Of a stretch of DNA of 64,000 bases, positions 22,273 through 32,748 are shown in pieces; the stretch's first letter is position 1, and each line of letters begins with the position of its first letter. The position numbers and the translations under genes were made by a program. This stretch comes from Hymenoscyphus infarciens (Eukaryota; Ascomycota; Leotiomycetes; Helotiales; Helotiaceae), in contig LLCB01000009.1 of assembly GCA_001414345.1 (NCBI GenBank), positions 248,001-312,000 of the forward strand, written 5' to 3'. The notes under the pieces were generated by a model. That model had not been told where the DNA came from and ran no database searches. It was given only the letters and a program-made list of their open reading frames with translations.

Positions 22273-23211
22273 ACAGTTGGAAGTTATCTCCTACACGCCA
22301 TCATGACGACTTCTTCATGCCTTCACCTTATATTTTCGGCTTCTCTATCAAAATTACATCTCTCCAATGTCGAAATCGGGGATGAAATTTCTTTTTTGGT
22401 ACACACCCGTTGCGGCACTTGTTATGGTGGCAAGTTTATTGTCGAATCCAATGCACCATAGCTGTTTCTCGTACCTCTCCTCCAATTCACCAATCTATAC
22501 AACACTTGCTGGTGCTCCACGTTAGTTATCAGTCTCCGAGAACATGCATAGCTTTCTCTTTGTTCGAAACTGATAAACAATTTAGAATGCAAGCAAGGCG
22601 CCCTGGACTAGGAGTGTATTTTTGGTATATATCGTGAGCTACCAAGCCCCGTAGTTCTTTTCGCGAAGTAAAAAAGATGGAATTTATGAGGGGGATAAGA
22701 AATGAAGGCCATTGATGAGTTTCAGACTCTCATAGTCATTGCTTGGGGGGTGTATAGGAGAGGTTAAGCGAGAATGTTGGAAGTTTTTACAACAAGTGAC
22801 CCTCAATCACATGTTGATTGGGGAAGAATGTAGGAGTTTAAAACAAAGAAATAGTGGGTCCGAAGAAAAGTGACTAGACTAGAGAAAATTGATTAATGAA
22901 AGTCGAACGGGTGTCAGGGGATTGGATCTCAAAGTCGCCTTAGATTGAAGAGTTTCCTTTGAAAGGCTTATGGATTGAAACAAATCCTTGTCAACATAAC
23001 AAGGATATGCCTGAAGGGAACGCCATATTACTAACTCACTGTTCGGGAGGATTTCTGCTCAAGGCTGTCAGCTTGTAGGTCACATCACTTTTGTAGAACT
23101 TACCATATCAATTTTAATTTCTTTTTGGGAGAACCCAAACTCAAACAAGGCTGGGATTGAGAATTGGGTATTATTCCTATTGTACATTGATCAAGTATAT
23201 ACATTCCCTGC
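22273..23211. other. Intergenic sequence right of the Copia element
   Basis: Base composition returns to normal immediately after the transposon. The frame at 22410-22637 has no support. This is the 3' flank of SHE9. No RNA gene or repeat seen. Confidence 0.5.
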
Positions 23212-24453
23212 CTAAGATAGACGGAGAAGAGTGGCGATAATGGCAGTCAATACTACCCCCGTTGCGGCGCCTTCTAATGCAACAATCGTGACATCTTGTT
23301 TTCGCATCTGTATAGGTCTTTTGCTGAATAGATCTTCAGCTGCTGGTCTCCAGGTTTCCGGCTTCTTGATATCAAGTATTGCGGATTTCTCTACTTCGGT
23401 ACCACCGGGAGCGATAATCTTCTCTTCTGGACCCTCTCCATCCATACATGCCACCACGGCCTCCAGAGCGGGCTGCGATGAGGCTGTAGAACCTTCTGCT
23501 TCCTCCTCCAATTCCTGAATCCCAGCGGTAAGGACACCGTCGAGTGGAACTCGTTCCGCCTCTTGACTTTCAAGCTCCTGAGAATGAATTAACTTCTCCT
23601 TCGCCAGAGCCTCTCTGACCTTTTCCTCAAATCCATGAACCAACCTCCTCCTTCTCCATGGCTCAAATCCAAACTGGAACACCAAAAACAGTAAAACATT
23701 AACACCCATTAATCCCCAAGTTCCCCAAGTACTCATCCTTCTAATCTTATCACTCCAGATTTGTTCTTCATGATAGCGACTCAAGATGCTAGAGCTCAGC
23801 TTACTAGCCGCATGTTCGGCTTCTCGTTCAGCATCCGCTAGTTTCGTCGCGGATTCTTGGACTGCCTGTTCGTTGCTGTGATCCATCCGGTACAAGGCCG
23901 TGAACCTTTCGAGGTCATTGGGGTTCCAAGTATCCTTTCTCGCCAATAACCCGGTGACTTCACGTTGTGTGGAGGCTCGGTCTGCGACCGTAGTCTTGTA
24001 TGTAACTCGCGATGAACGCACTAAGTTTTGGGCGTCTGCTACTCGCTTCTCTAGCTCGGTGATGCGGCTTTTGAGAGCCTCGATACCAGAGTAACCTGTA
24101 AGGTCGTTGATGCGCTGAGAAGCAATGAAGATGTTGCCTTGGAGGTGGTCCATAAGATGGGAGAAGCGCTTCGTAACATCGCTCCGGCGGTTATCTTCTG
24201 CGGATGGCAGATCTGTGGAAACATCTTCTGCTATGGGAGCCGATTTCGAGGATTCGGAATCTGGAGAAGGTTGGGATGGTTGAGGAGTTGTTGGCTTGGA
24301 GGAATCGGCGTACCGCCGAATCTGGGCCCGGGTTTTACATTGAACACAGATTGAAGGCCGAATTGACGGTCGACTCGATAATCTATAGGATCGTGAGATT
24401 GCGGAGGGGGAGTCGAAGAGGAACCTTGGGACGGTGCGAGCCAGAGGTTGCAT
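23212..24453 (-). CDS. SHE9: Mitochondrial inner-membrane protein She9/Mdm33
   Basis: Single exon. I chose the ATG at 24453 (MQPLARTVPRFLF), giving 413 residues, because it opens an Arg/Ser-rich mitochondrial presequence that ends near RRYADSS. The frame also has an ATG at 24585, but the added 44 residues look like leader. After a Ser/Pro-rich linker comes the She9/Mdm33 domain: a long coiled coil (about residues 140-260, including GYSGIEALKSRITELEKRVADAQ and ARKDTWNPNDLERFTALYR). A first transmembrane segment (WGLMGVNVLLFLVFQFGFEPWRRR) and a second at the very C-terminus (VALEGAATGVVLTAIIATLL) follow. In yeast this protein shapes the inner membrane and its over-expression arrests growth. It is divergently placed with the PYP1-like gene. 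Confidence 0.9.
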   Translation of the reverse strand: MQPLARTVPRFLFDSPSAISRSYRLSSRPSIRPSICVQCKTRAQIRRYADSSKPTTPQPSQPSPDSESSKSAPIAEDVSTDLPSAEDNRRSDVTKRFSHLMDHLQGNIFIASQRINDLTGYSGIEALKSRITELEKRVADAQNLVRSSRVTYKTTVADRASTQREVTGLLARKDTWNPNDLERFTALYRMDHSNEQAVQESATKLADAEREAEHAASKLSSSILSRYHEEQIWSDKIRRMSTWGTWGLMGVNVLLFLVFQFGFEPWRRRRLVHGFEEKVREALAKEKLIHSQELESQEAERVPLDGVLTAGIQELEEEAEGSTASSQPALEAVVACMDGEGPEEKIIAPGGTEVEKSAILDIKKPETWRPAAEDLFSKRPIQMRKQDVTIVALEGAATGVVLTAIIATLLRLS

Positions 24454-24866
24454 GGCCGCTGTCCTTTCGTCGTTCAATTGGCCAAGGGCGCGGGTTTTTT
24501 TGAAGTTGACTGGAAGCTCTGATGTTTTCCAGAGAGCCTGAACCATCACCGCCTGAAGTCTGTGGGTTTCTGGTGGGGGTTCCATTCAACCCCACCACCA
24601 GCACTATCGAGGTCCTCTCTTCAACCTCCCCACTTCCTTCATTTGTTTATTGATCCGTAGTATTGCAGATAGGCCAGCTTGTTTTCTTGCGATTGACCCT
24701 TTTCAAGCGCGAAGTTTTTGGATCGTTTGTATTTGAACTTGCTAGGTAGGTTTTTAACGGAGTTAAAACGTTGAAGCTTTTGACAACACATTCCCCCTCT
24801 TTATTTTGTTGTAGGAACAAAACACTGACGATTTGCCCTAGTCTCGTACATATAAAATCTCTCAAG
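24454..24866. promoter_or_regulatory. Shared divergent promoter region of SHE9 and PYP1
   Basis: About 410 bp separate the two chosen start codons (280 bp from the longer SHE9 start at 24585). A pyrimidine-rich stretch near 24590-24650 and a T-rich stretch near 24795 are typical of fungal promoters. No specific factor site is claimed. Confidence 0.4.
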
Positions 24867-25776
24867 ATGGCTGCCCCTACCCTCCGAGCCATGAGAACGA
24901 ACCCCAAATATATCTTCTTCTCCGATTTCGACGGTACCATCACTCTCCGCGACTCCAACGACTACCTGACGGATAACCTGGGCTACGGTCAAGTCCTCCG
25001 GAAGCAAGGAAACGCAGATGTTCTCTACGACCGTATGACCTTCCGTGACTCCTTCCAGGGAATGATGGATAGCGTTAAAACACCATACGACGAATGTATC
25101 CAGACACTGTTGGCGAATATCAAGCTTGATCCTGCGTTCAAGGAGTTTTATACTTGGTGCCGGGCGAACAATGTGCCAGTGGTCGTGTTGAGTAGTGGAA
25201 TGGAGCCCATTATTCGTGCTTTGTTAGTTCATCTCGTGGGCGAGGAGGCTTTGGATATCCAGATCGTTAGCAATAACGTTGCTTCGAGAGACGGAAAGAG
25301 TATCAATGAGGAGGGTGGATGGCAGATTGTTTTTCACGACCCTAGGTGAGGCACTTTGATAATTGCAAGGCAGGTATATGCTAATCATTGTTTTCAGTGA
25401 CTTCGGCCATGATAAATCCTTGGAAATTCGACCATATAAGCAACTTCCCGAGGGCGAGCGTCCGGTGATGTTCTACGCTGGAGACGGAGTTTCAGATCTC
25501 TCTGCTGCAAAAGAAACCGATCTTCTTTTCGCAAAGAAGAATATGGGTAACTTTTCCTCTCTACACCAGCCAAAAAGAGCAAAATGTACTAATTACTTAC
25601 CAGATTTGGTCACATATTGCGTAAAGCAGAGTGTTCCCTTCACTGAGTTCCAAGATTTCTCAACTATCTTGGAGACTGTCAAGAAAATCGCTGAAGGAAA
25701 AACTGATGTCAAAACTGTTGCTGCGGCAGGATACGAAGACTACAAGATAAGAAACCCGATTCTCGAGATGGCATAG
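24867..25776 (+). CDS. PYP1: HAD-family phosphatase, PYP1-like polyol phosphatase
   Basis: Three exons (24867-25345, 25398-25546, 25604-25776) encode 266 residues. HAD motifs are complete: nucleophile motif DFDGTIT at residues 20-26 (Asp20 nucleophile, Asp22 acid/base), motif II SSG in VVVLSSGMEP, the motif III lysine in FGHDKS, and motif IV GDGVSDLSAA. The sequence closely follows yeast YNL010W/Pyp1 as I know that family (DSNDYLTDNLGYG, VTYCVKQSVPF, a C1-type cap with long helices), an enzyme that dephosphorylates polyol phosphates. The wider family also includes MtnX-like phosphatases, so the substrate is inference. The start at 24867 gives a short N-terminus before the first strand; an upstream in-frame start would add leader-like sequence. 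Confidence 0.9.
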
Positions 25777-26984
25777 AGATAGAACACAGATATTTTGCTA
25801 CCAGAGTAGACATAGAGCTTTACGAATAGACACTGTTTTGATCGTCGTCCGAACTTGAGGAAATTTCGTACTGGAAAACGCTTCAAGTGACCTTCCTACA
25901 AACGTAGAGTTTCCTTTTCACAGTAAAGGTAACACATGGTACGCAAAGTGCATCCTTTTCACTTATGTACACAAGCTGAAATGGCCTTAGAATAGTGGCG
26001 TTAGCTGTACCAACCCGGTTTTAAAGTTATTGAAGTCAATTGAGCCTGATTTAAGTTGGTTAACTTTCTCCGTCGCTTACTTGCCCAACAGTTGTGCAAA
26101 ACGGTCTGAAGTAATAGGACCCATATTCCGAGAAGGTTTGGACGAATGAGGAAACAGAACTGCTAAATTTCCTAAGCCCTCTCCATTAAAAGCTATGACT
26201 ATCCAAGGACAGTTCGCTCAATATGATATAAGGGTGCCGGAGCTCCATGACGGGGCCTCATCCCTAGATTGCACGAAAACTGAAATCTCAACTCTTGGGA
26301 TGGTGCAGAGGTTTTCCGATTGTATTCTGTTGGAGGACTACTGTCGCCGACAGCCGTAAATTCTCAAGAGTTCAAAATCCGAAATAGTTGCTTTAATAAG
26401 TTATATGTTACTCTTATCGCATCAGCTTATTTTTGAACTTTCCGTATATCACTCGCACTCTGTACCCCGGCGCTCCTTTTGATCTTTTGTTTTTCTTAGA
26501 TTGCCCTTTTTGATTGATTTTGAGCGCATTGGAAAATAGTGCGGAGCCCTTTGTCTCTCTTCACTCATCCCAGTACTTGTTGTATTTTTCATGGCTCCAG
26601 ACTTGGAATGTTACTCAAGAACACTATCAACACCACACAATATTGACATCACGAAATCAATTTCAGGCAAAATTTCCTCAATTTTTGTGGCGGGTTAGGA
26701 AAGCATTTGTGTATAAACGTTAAGTACAGACCCGTCGAAGATCCCAGTAACCAGACCTCGTTGCGTGTTTCGCTGCTTTCATCCTTCCATATTTCCAACT
26801 TTTAGGCGTTAGTTTTGATGAACCGGGATACTGTCTACTCTCCTGAAATTTTCCGTCGCTCAGCCTCGTGCATCTGGTCTCTCATTTTCACTTTCGGCAT
26901 TTCTATCTGTCTCAAATTTTCATTTGTTTTATCATTCTAAGCTTATCGAGAGTTGTCTCAGGCCTTCAGCTCTCTTCATAATTC
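25777..26984. other. Intergenic region, 1.2 kb
   Basis: No supported gene. A phrase around GGAATRTTACTYAGGAACAC occurs twice in diverged form (about 26606 and 27000), each followed by AAATCAATTTCA nearby, suggesting an old local duplication of roughly 100 bp that overlaps the 3' end of the next gene. Confidence 0.45.
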
Positions 26985-28367
26985 TTAAGAGTTCAGGCTT
27001 GGAATATTACTTAGGAACACCACCAAAACCGCACAGTAGCTAAATTACCAAATCAATTTCATTCAAAGAATACTGAGTGGTATGACTTACGCTGCTGAAG
27101 CTGCGAAGATTTCATGGCGCTTTGCTCGCGTAAATAGCGACATCACCGCGGAGAAAACAAGTGTAAAGACCAATAATACCACGATACTGGTCGTGTGAGT
27201 GACATCCATATCACCGGTCGAAGTTAACCTGTTGAGCAGAAATACTGGAATTACCAATAAGGACAACAGAACAATTGTCAAAAGAGCAGTAGTTGCGTGC
27301 TCTTTGCGATTCTTGGAGTAATAGTGAAGCTCGGGGTCTGTTGTTTTTTCTCTATCGATCTATGTTTTGTCAGTCGCTTTCTGGTTTGATTACAACTTTG
27401 CCATACCTTTGAGCAAAATATTCTCTGCGATCTGGATTAGCAACAGCGTTTGAATCGAGCTTGGTTTAGGGAGAATTACCTGCAGTAAGGGACAATGGAA
27501 CACTTTAAGTAGTGTTTCGATAAAGTTATCGAGTAGTGCCATTTCGCGTCCATCTCGCAAAGTTATGAGATCTTCTTTATTGTATATAAAGCCGTTCTCT
27601 TCGTCAACCAAGGGTTGCTTGTCGAATATGTAACTTTCCACACTTTTGTAGTCACGTCTAGCAGGCTTGTTCAGAGCAGCCATATTTTGAGCTTGTATCA
27701 CCATTTCCCCTGAGAGATGTCAGAATAATCGAACGAATATTTTTTAATTGGTTCACCAACCGTATTGTTTCAATCCTGCTTCAATGTCATTGAGAATGTT
27801 AGTTCGCGTTCGGTTACCCGAATCCTCTCTCCTACAAGCTGCCTCGTCAGAGTCTCTAGACATCAGAAGCTTTCGTGCGCGTGATGAAACTCCTTCTTGT
27901 TCAGCTTCTTCTGCATCTTGGCCATCATACTCGTCTAGCTCCTCTTCCAGGACCCTAAGTTGATCTTGCTTCCTCAACAGTACGCGAGAATGGAGATACC
28001 CAAAACGCCTGTAAATCATGAAATTCTCGTCGCTGTCAAGAAAGGTACTTAGAGAGCGGTATCCTCTGTGTCTATCTTCCACTTGTTACGCGTTAGCCGA
28101 CGCATCTGCATTTGAAACAGTTCGAAGCTTACCTTTCCTTACTACTATTTCTCTCTTATGTTCGTCGTCGTTTTCAGCTTGGGGAGTTTGAGGCGCTCTC
28201 CATTTGAAGTGCTTTTTGAAAGGCGTAAGCAGCTCGATATGCATTGGAATTCTTGGGAAATATCTCGCTGATATAGGTTTTTGGTTTGGGTCACTTGACA
28301 ACGCCTTTTCTAAATCAACTTCCTGTAGTGTTGAAGAGTTTGTAATTGGCGAAATTGGGGAATCCAT
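26985..28367 (-). CDS. DUF6594 family membrane protein, six exons including a 25-nt micro-exon
   Basis: Exons 28367-28133, 28081-27761, 27709-27480, 27431-27407, 27337-27091 and 27039-26985 join in phase to give 370 residues. The DUF6594 pattern is clear: GYRSLSTFLDSDENFMIYRRF, then LHSRVLLRKQDQLRVLEEELDEYD, then RRDYKSVESYIFDKQPLVDEEN. The C-terminus has hydrophobic segments (TALLTIVLLSLLVIPVFLL; SIVVLLVFTLVFSAVMSLF) followed by the family's ending R-KRHEIFAASAAYCAVLVVFL. The last exon supplies YCAVLVVFLSN. The function of DUF6594 is unknown; the C-terminal helices anchor it in a membrane. The second intron has a weak GTTGGT donor. A small basic protein and a caspase-like gene lie next to it. 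Confidence 0.85.
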
Positions 28368-28658
28368 TCTGAATAAAGCAAGCTGAAAGTTGTTTTATCA
28401 TTCCCTTTCAAAAACCCGAACCAAGCTATATGTATATATATCTTCGTTGAATTGGGTGATGTGCATTAGGCTTACTTCACCGAAATGGACGAGACAGGTT
28501 GCATCGCTAAGCTGCTGCAGTGAAGGGGCTGAATTTTCCCTTGGAAGTACTAGGTATTCAAGAAACGGCATTGGCTGGTCTTTCAATGGTAGAAACACAT
28601 TGGTGGGGTGCACCCCATTTCGGTGTCCCTAAGTGTCCATCTGCAGGATGGGCCCTGC

Positions 28659-29245
28659 TTATTGCTCTTTCAGCTTTTTCTGATCAACCCACTCCCCTTC
28701 GTTGTACAAAACCCCGTCTTGTTCAACTTGGTACTGATAAAGCCCTTTGTGTTTCCTCACCTCCACGATCTTAACATCAAAAGCACCCCGTGGCCTCCCA
28801 AGATTAAGCGTCACGATATCTTCTTTTTGATATTTCGCAACGTTCTATGTTTTGTCAGAAAATATATTGACAACAGATAGGGTCACATACTTGAGTGGGG
28901 TTTCCGCCCCCATAGCTGGATCGGAACTCTGGAGTCTCACACCCCTAAAATTGTGTCTCTGGTTAGATTATGTAGGTGCCGAAAATAGGATAAGAGACTC
29001 GTACCTCGCTTCCCTCTCGCGCGTCGTTCTGCATGCTGTGAGGCAGTTTTCTGTAACTTTTGATATGTTTTTTCTCTAGCTTCAGCGATTTTTGATTGAC
29101 GCCCGAGGTGAGTCTGCCTTGGAGGGTGCCCTGGGGCTCCACGGGTACACCTTAAAGCCTTTCCGGGCATGTCAATGAGGCTCTGAAAGCTGGACCACAC
29201 CGGGTCTTCTTTCGGTCTGGGGTTCTTCATGCAGGTCTCAGGCAT
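28659..29245 (-). CDS. Small basic protein with a KOW/SH3-like C-terminal half, unknown function
   Basis: Three exons (29245-29005, 28928-28891, 28844-28659) give 154 residues. The middle exon is only 38 nt. The N-terminal half is Arg/Lys/Gln-rich (a helical stretch KIAEAREKTYQKLQKTASQH). The C-terminal 60 residues look like a small beta-barrel: KYQKEDIVTLNLGRPRGAF, then KIVEVRKHKGLYQYQVEQDG and LYNEGEWVDQKKLK, similar in pattern to KOW, chromo or SH3-like modules where a polar 'GD/ED.V.L' strand opens the fold. I do not recognise a named family. The splice solution was chosen because it keeps the beta-rich frame open; the short middle exon is the least certain part. Confidence 0.55.
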
Positions 29246-29499
29246 TCCGCATATATTGTTTTGTGTGTACTATACCCATCCAATGATCTCGCTCTTAGGG
29301 ATTCACAAGCTGTTCAAGGAAGCTAGGAATCGTAGAGTGCCTTGCACTGGGCTCTCTAAAGGCATTTTCCAGGGAAGTGCTCAAGGTGTAATATATTTTC
29401 GTTCTCGTCCACCATCGAGTTGTTTCTCTCAAATCTAGTCCCAACACCCGGCATCCAACCATTTTTCTCCTCGAAGAGATTCGTAGCACGGCTAGTACC

Positions 29500-31145
29500 A
29501 TGCACAACATGTCGACTGTGTTAGAAAAACCGCAGTGCGAACTGCAAACCTCGCGTTCAATCGACCAACCGGAAAACCACCAAGACAAAGATGCGTCACT
29601 CGACTCTAAATGCAAAGCAATCTGGGATACCGAGATAGGAACTCTTAGAAAAAAGCCAATTTTGTATCGCGAGGCAGTGGTTCTTCTGCTCTCATGGGAC
29701 CCTCAAGCTGATGATCTCAACACCGCAGGAGAGGTAAGACAACCCAATCGGATTCGGGGACTTTACACTAATTAACCTAGGTTAAACAACTTCAGGCGGT
29801 TTTTGAGGAGACTTTCAAGTATCGAACTGTCCAAGGACTGCTCCACCAAGACGGGCGACCTACGGCTCAAGCTCAAGTCAATCGCTATCTCGCTAATTTT
29901 GTCGCTGAATATGACGATCAAAATTGCTTGCTGATTGTTTATTACGCAGGTCATGGAAGGCCTGGGGAACTAACAAAAGGACTAACTCTGACTGCGTAAG
30001 CCCTCTTCTTTTTCTTTCTTTTCCATTTCGACATATATCGGGACTCGACGTTTTAACAATTCACAGTCGCCAAAAACTCAACCAAAAAACAGATGCCGCA
30101 CTTAGCGAAATCATCTGGAGCTCAACAGAAAACATCATTAAAGACACCCAAAGTGATGTCCTCGTAATTTTTGACTGTTGCTACGCAGGCGAGCTGGAGA
30201 AGAATCATCGATCGATTCCACATCGAAGAGCTTAGTGTGCAACCCTTTTTTTGGTCCCCCTTTTTGGACTCCTGTTCTCAATATTTGGGGGCAAATTTTG
30301 TCTTAATCTTAACCCACTGCTCTCAGACCATGATTTAAAAGAAAGAACATATGCTAATTTGGTAAAGTGAATACCTTGCAGCGACATCTGCCGACTCGAC
30401 GACGTATAAGCCCGGAGAGAAATCTTTCACCACCGCCTTGATATGGGCAATGAAATATCTAGTGGCGACTGAACAAAGTTTCACCACCCAAAGTCTCATA
30501 AACACCATTATCACCAAGGCGCCAAAATTCCCTGATAATCAATATCCACGACTCTCGGCTGCCGTGCCCTCTTGTCCGCGAAAAATCACGTTAGCCCCTC
30601 TGAACAGGAGCGATGAGCTTGAAACTCCTCCCGTCGAAGCACAAGAGGAGGAAGAGGTACCCACCATTGATCTGAGTCTGCGGTTTGTCTTCAACAAATC
30701 CGCTGTCGAAACCATAATTTCCGACCTTGGGAAGAAAATTTCCAAGTTTCTCAACAAAGACGAGCTCAAGGGCAGTACAGTGCACTGGGAAGGCCTAAAT
30801 ACACACCCTATCAACCAAACAGACTCCCCTATCGCAAACTATTTTGCTCATCGGTGGTTGACGCAACACAAACGAAAAGTTATTGCGAATTCTTTGAAGA
30901 CTGAATATCTGGAATTACCAACTACCACAGGGGAAAATGAAGTCAATGAGCGAAGAAAGACGGGTAACCTCCCCACACCAGATCGAGAACATGCGAATTC
31001 CACCAGCAATACAAACAAGCGTCACAAACGTTCCGCTTCGGAAATGGATTTGCGAACACCTGTCAATGATAATTCTTCGACTGATGGAATGTCCGATACT
31101 CCCACTAGCCTAACACGTCCGCAAAAGAAGAAAAGAATATCATAA
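29500..31145 (+). CDS. Caspase-like (peptidase C14) protein with nuclear-type C-terminal tail
   Basis: Four exons (29500-29733, 29796-29995, 30067-30234, 30368-31145) encode 459 residues. The catalytic dyad is present: His in CLLIVYYAGHG (about residue 136) and Cys in VLVIFDCCYAG (about residue 188), each after a hydrophobic strand as in caspases and metacaspases. The strand after the active site, RAYEYLAATSADSTTYKPG, and the helix FTTALIWAMKYLV also fit C14. The domain is followed by about 200 residues with an acidic patch (QEEEEV) and a Ser/Thr/Asn-rich tail with basic clusters (NKRHKRS; RPQKKKRIS at the end) that could be nuclear targeting signals. Intron 3 (133 bp) uses a GTGTGC donor. 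Substrates are unknown. Fungal C14 proteins are linked to cell death and stress, but this one is shorter than type I metacaspases and lacks their Pro/Gln-rich prodomain. Confidence 0.82.
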
Positions 31146-32078
31146 TAGACCATTACTCATGAATATAAGAGGGGAAAGGACTAATATTTACAGATTTTGG
31201 AGTCTTTTGTTATGTTATGTTCCTCGTGGATTCAGTGGTTTTGGGGTGCTTCTGTACGATAATTATGGCGGAAGAAAATATGAACCACCTGGCTGTATTT
31301 TAGAACCTTTCTTTTTTCTCTAATGCATTGTATTATAATTGATGAATTTACTTTTGATCTCCCAAGTGCATGACAGACATCCAAACAGGGTACATGCAGT
31401 GCTATAAAACCTCACTTCTTCGTTAGGACTTTGCTTAAGAAAGTGTATGTTATCCTCCCATCAAGTAGTGAATACAATACAAAAATTCTCAACTAGCCGT
31501 AAAATCTTCCGGGCACTCAATCAATTGGAACCAACCTGCATGGGTGAACGGTCATGTAGGGCGGCCAGATCAATGTCTTTTAAAATAAGATGAGGGTGTG
31601 TATGCATTAATGTGAAAGTTTTTTGCCACTTTTAATGTTAATTTCTTGGTTGGAGTGCAGGAGAAATTAGGGCGTATCTAAGTGGGGGTAGAATGCGCAG
31701 AGTTGCGACGTAAGGTTTTGGAAATTATACGACATCATATCAGACATAATTTTCTAACAACGGTCAAGTCAGAATAAGTCGACTCATAGTTCTTTTACAT
31801 TTGCTGGGTGCACAGGGGAGATTCTTTACTATACAGTGTTTTTGTATCTGTCCAATACTGAAAGTATTCGAAAGTCACAAGTCCCCTTAAATGCGACCCT
31901 TTCGATGATAGCCATTTGCGCCACTTCCACCAGCAGCGCCAAATTCCAAACCGCCAACTTTTGCATATTTCCATCTCATGTTATACAGATCCCAGAAACT
32001 TTCCACTGGTTATACTCCCCTCCTATATCTGAGTGCTGTTCCCCGTTCAATCGATATCGTACACCCCTCTCTCGCGTC
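31146..32078. other. Intergenic region between convergent genes
   Basis: Contains the 3' flanks of the caspase-like gene and of the mitochondrial small-protein gene. The open frames at 31836-32258 are antisense or UTR-like. No repeat or RNA gene recognised. Confidence 0.5.
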
Positions 32079-32546
32079 TCATTCCTCAAGCGCACTCCGT
32101 TCCAAAGCCTGCACAGCATTATCCAACTCCCTAATCCTCCCCCCAATCCGTCTCTTCACTTCTTCTCCGTCCTCCCCTTTACAAGCTTCCTCAAACATCT
32201 CCTTCAATTTATCCAATTCCTCTCTTGCAGCTTCCCGATCTCCCGCCCCGTAAACTGATTTCTTCTCAGTTTCTTCAGTTGCTATCTCGAATTCGTCGCG
32301 TGCTGTGAAGTATTGATCTTGAAGCGTTTCGATGAGGCCATCAGCCGAGGATTTAGTTGCGTATGTGCGAGAGACGGGAGGACGTTGTGAGGGGCGCAAG
32401 AAGTTGGAGGTTTGACGGGAGAGAGGGGTGGTGGGGAGCTTGGTTGCTAGGAGAGGGAGCGAGCGGGAGGATGAGGATGAGGAGAGACAGCGTGTGATAA
32501 TAGCAGTTGTTGCTTTTCGAGCGGGGAGTGCGCGGAGAGAGAACAT
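32079..32546 (-). CDS. Small mitochondrial protein of unknown function
   Basis: Single exon, 155 residues. The first 60 residues are Ser/Arg/Pro-rich without acidic residues and end in RTYATKSSA, a typical matrix presequence and cleavage context. The mature part is a charged helical protein ([20 protein letters not shown], then [19 protein letters not shown]). This looks like a conserved ascomycete mitochondrial protein, but I cannot name it. It lies head to head with ALG3, 202 bp apart. Confidence 0.75.
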   Translation of the reverse strand: MFSLRALPARKATTAIITRCLSSSSSSRSLPLLATKLPTTPLSRQTSNFLRPSQRPPVSRTYATKSSADGLIETLQDQYFTARDEFEIATEETEKKSVYGAGDREAAREELDKLKEMFEEACKGEDGEEVKRRIGGRIRELDNAVQALERSALEE

Positions 32547-32748
32547 CTCGTACTTTGTTCCAATTGAGGGTATGGAATCGTTGTTTTATTCCAACCCGAG
32601 CCCAACTGCCTATGACGGAGATCGCGCTCGGCGGCTGAACGCCGGGGTTTCAAGCTCCACGGGCCGCAGCTCCAGCATCAATCAGAACACCTTGACGCGG
32701 AAGCAAAAACCTCAACTATTTCTCTCTGGCATAGCCTTGATTATAACC
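32547..32748. promoter_or_regulatory. Divergent promoter between the mitochondrial small-protein gene and ALG3
   Basis: 202 bp between start codons. The ALG3 frame stays open through it with an in-frame ATG at 32572, so part may be translated as an N-terminal extension. No factor sites are claimed. Confidence 0.35.

Noticed and set aside
13855..22420. Possible gene interrupted by the Copia element
   Set aside because: Deleting the element and one GTTGT leaves a frame open for some dozens of codons to the right, but a stop lies just left of the site and no family pattern appears. I treat the site as intergenic.
28398..28613. Minus-strand 71-codon frame between DUF6594 and the small-protein gene
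   Set aside because: No supporting motif, and it cannot be spliced in phase to either neighbour with good sites.
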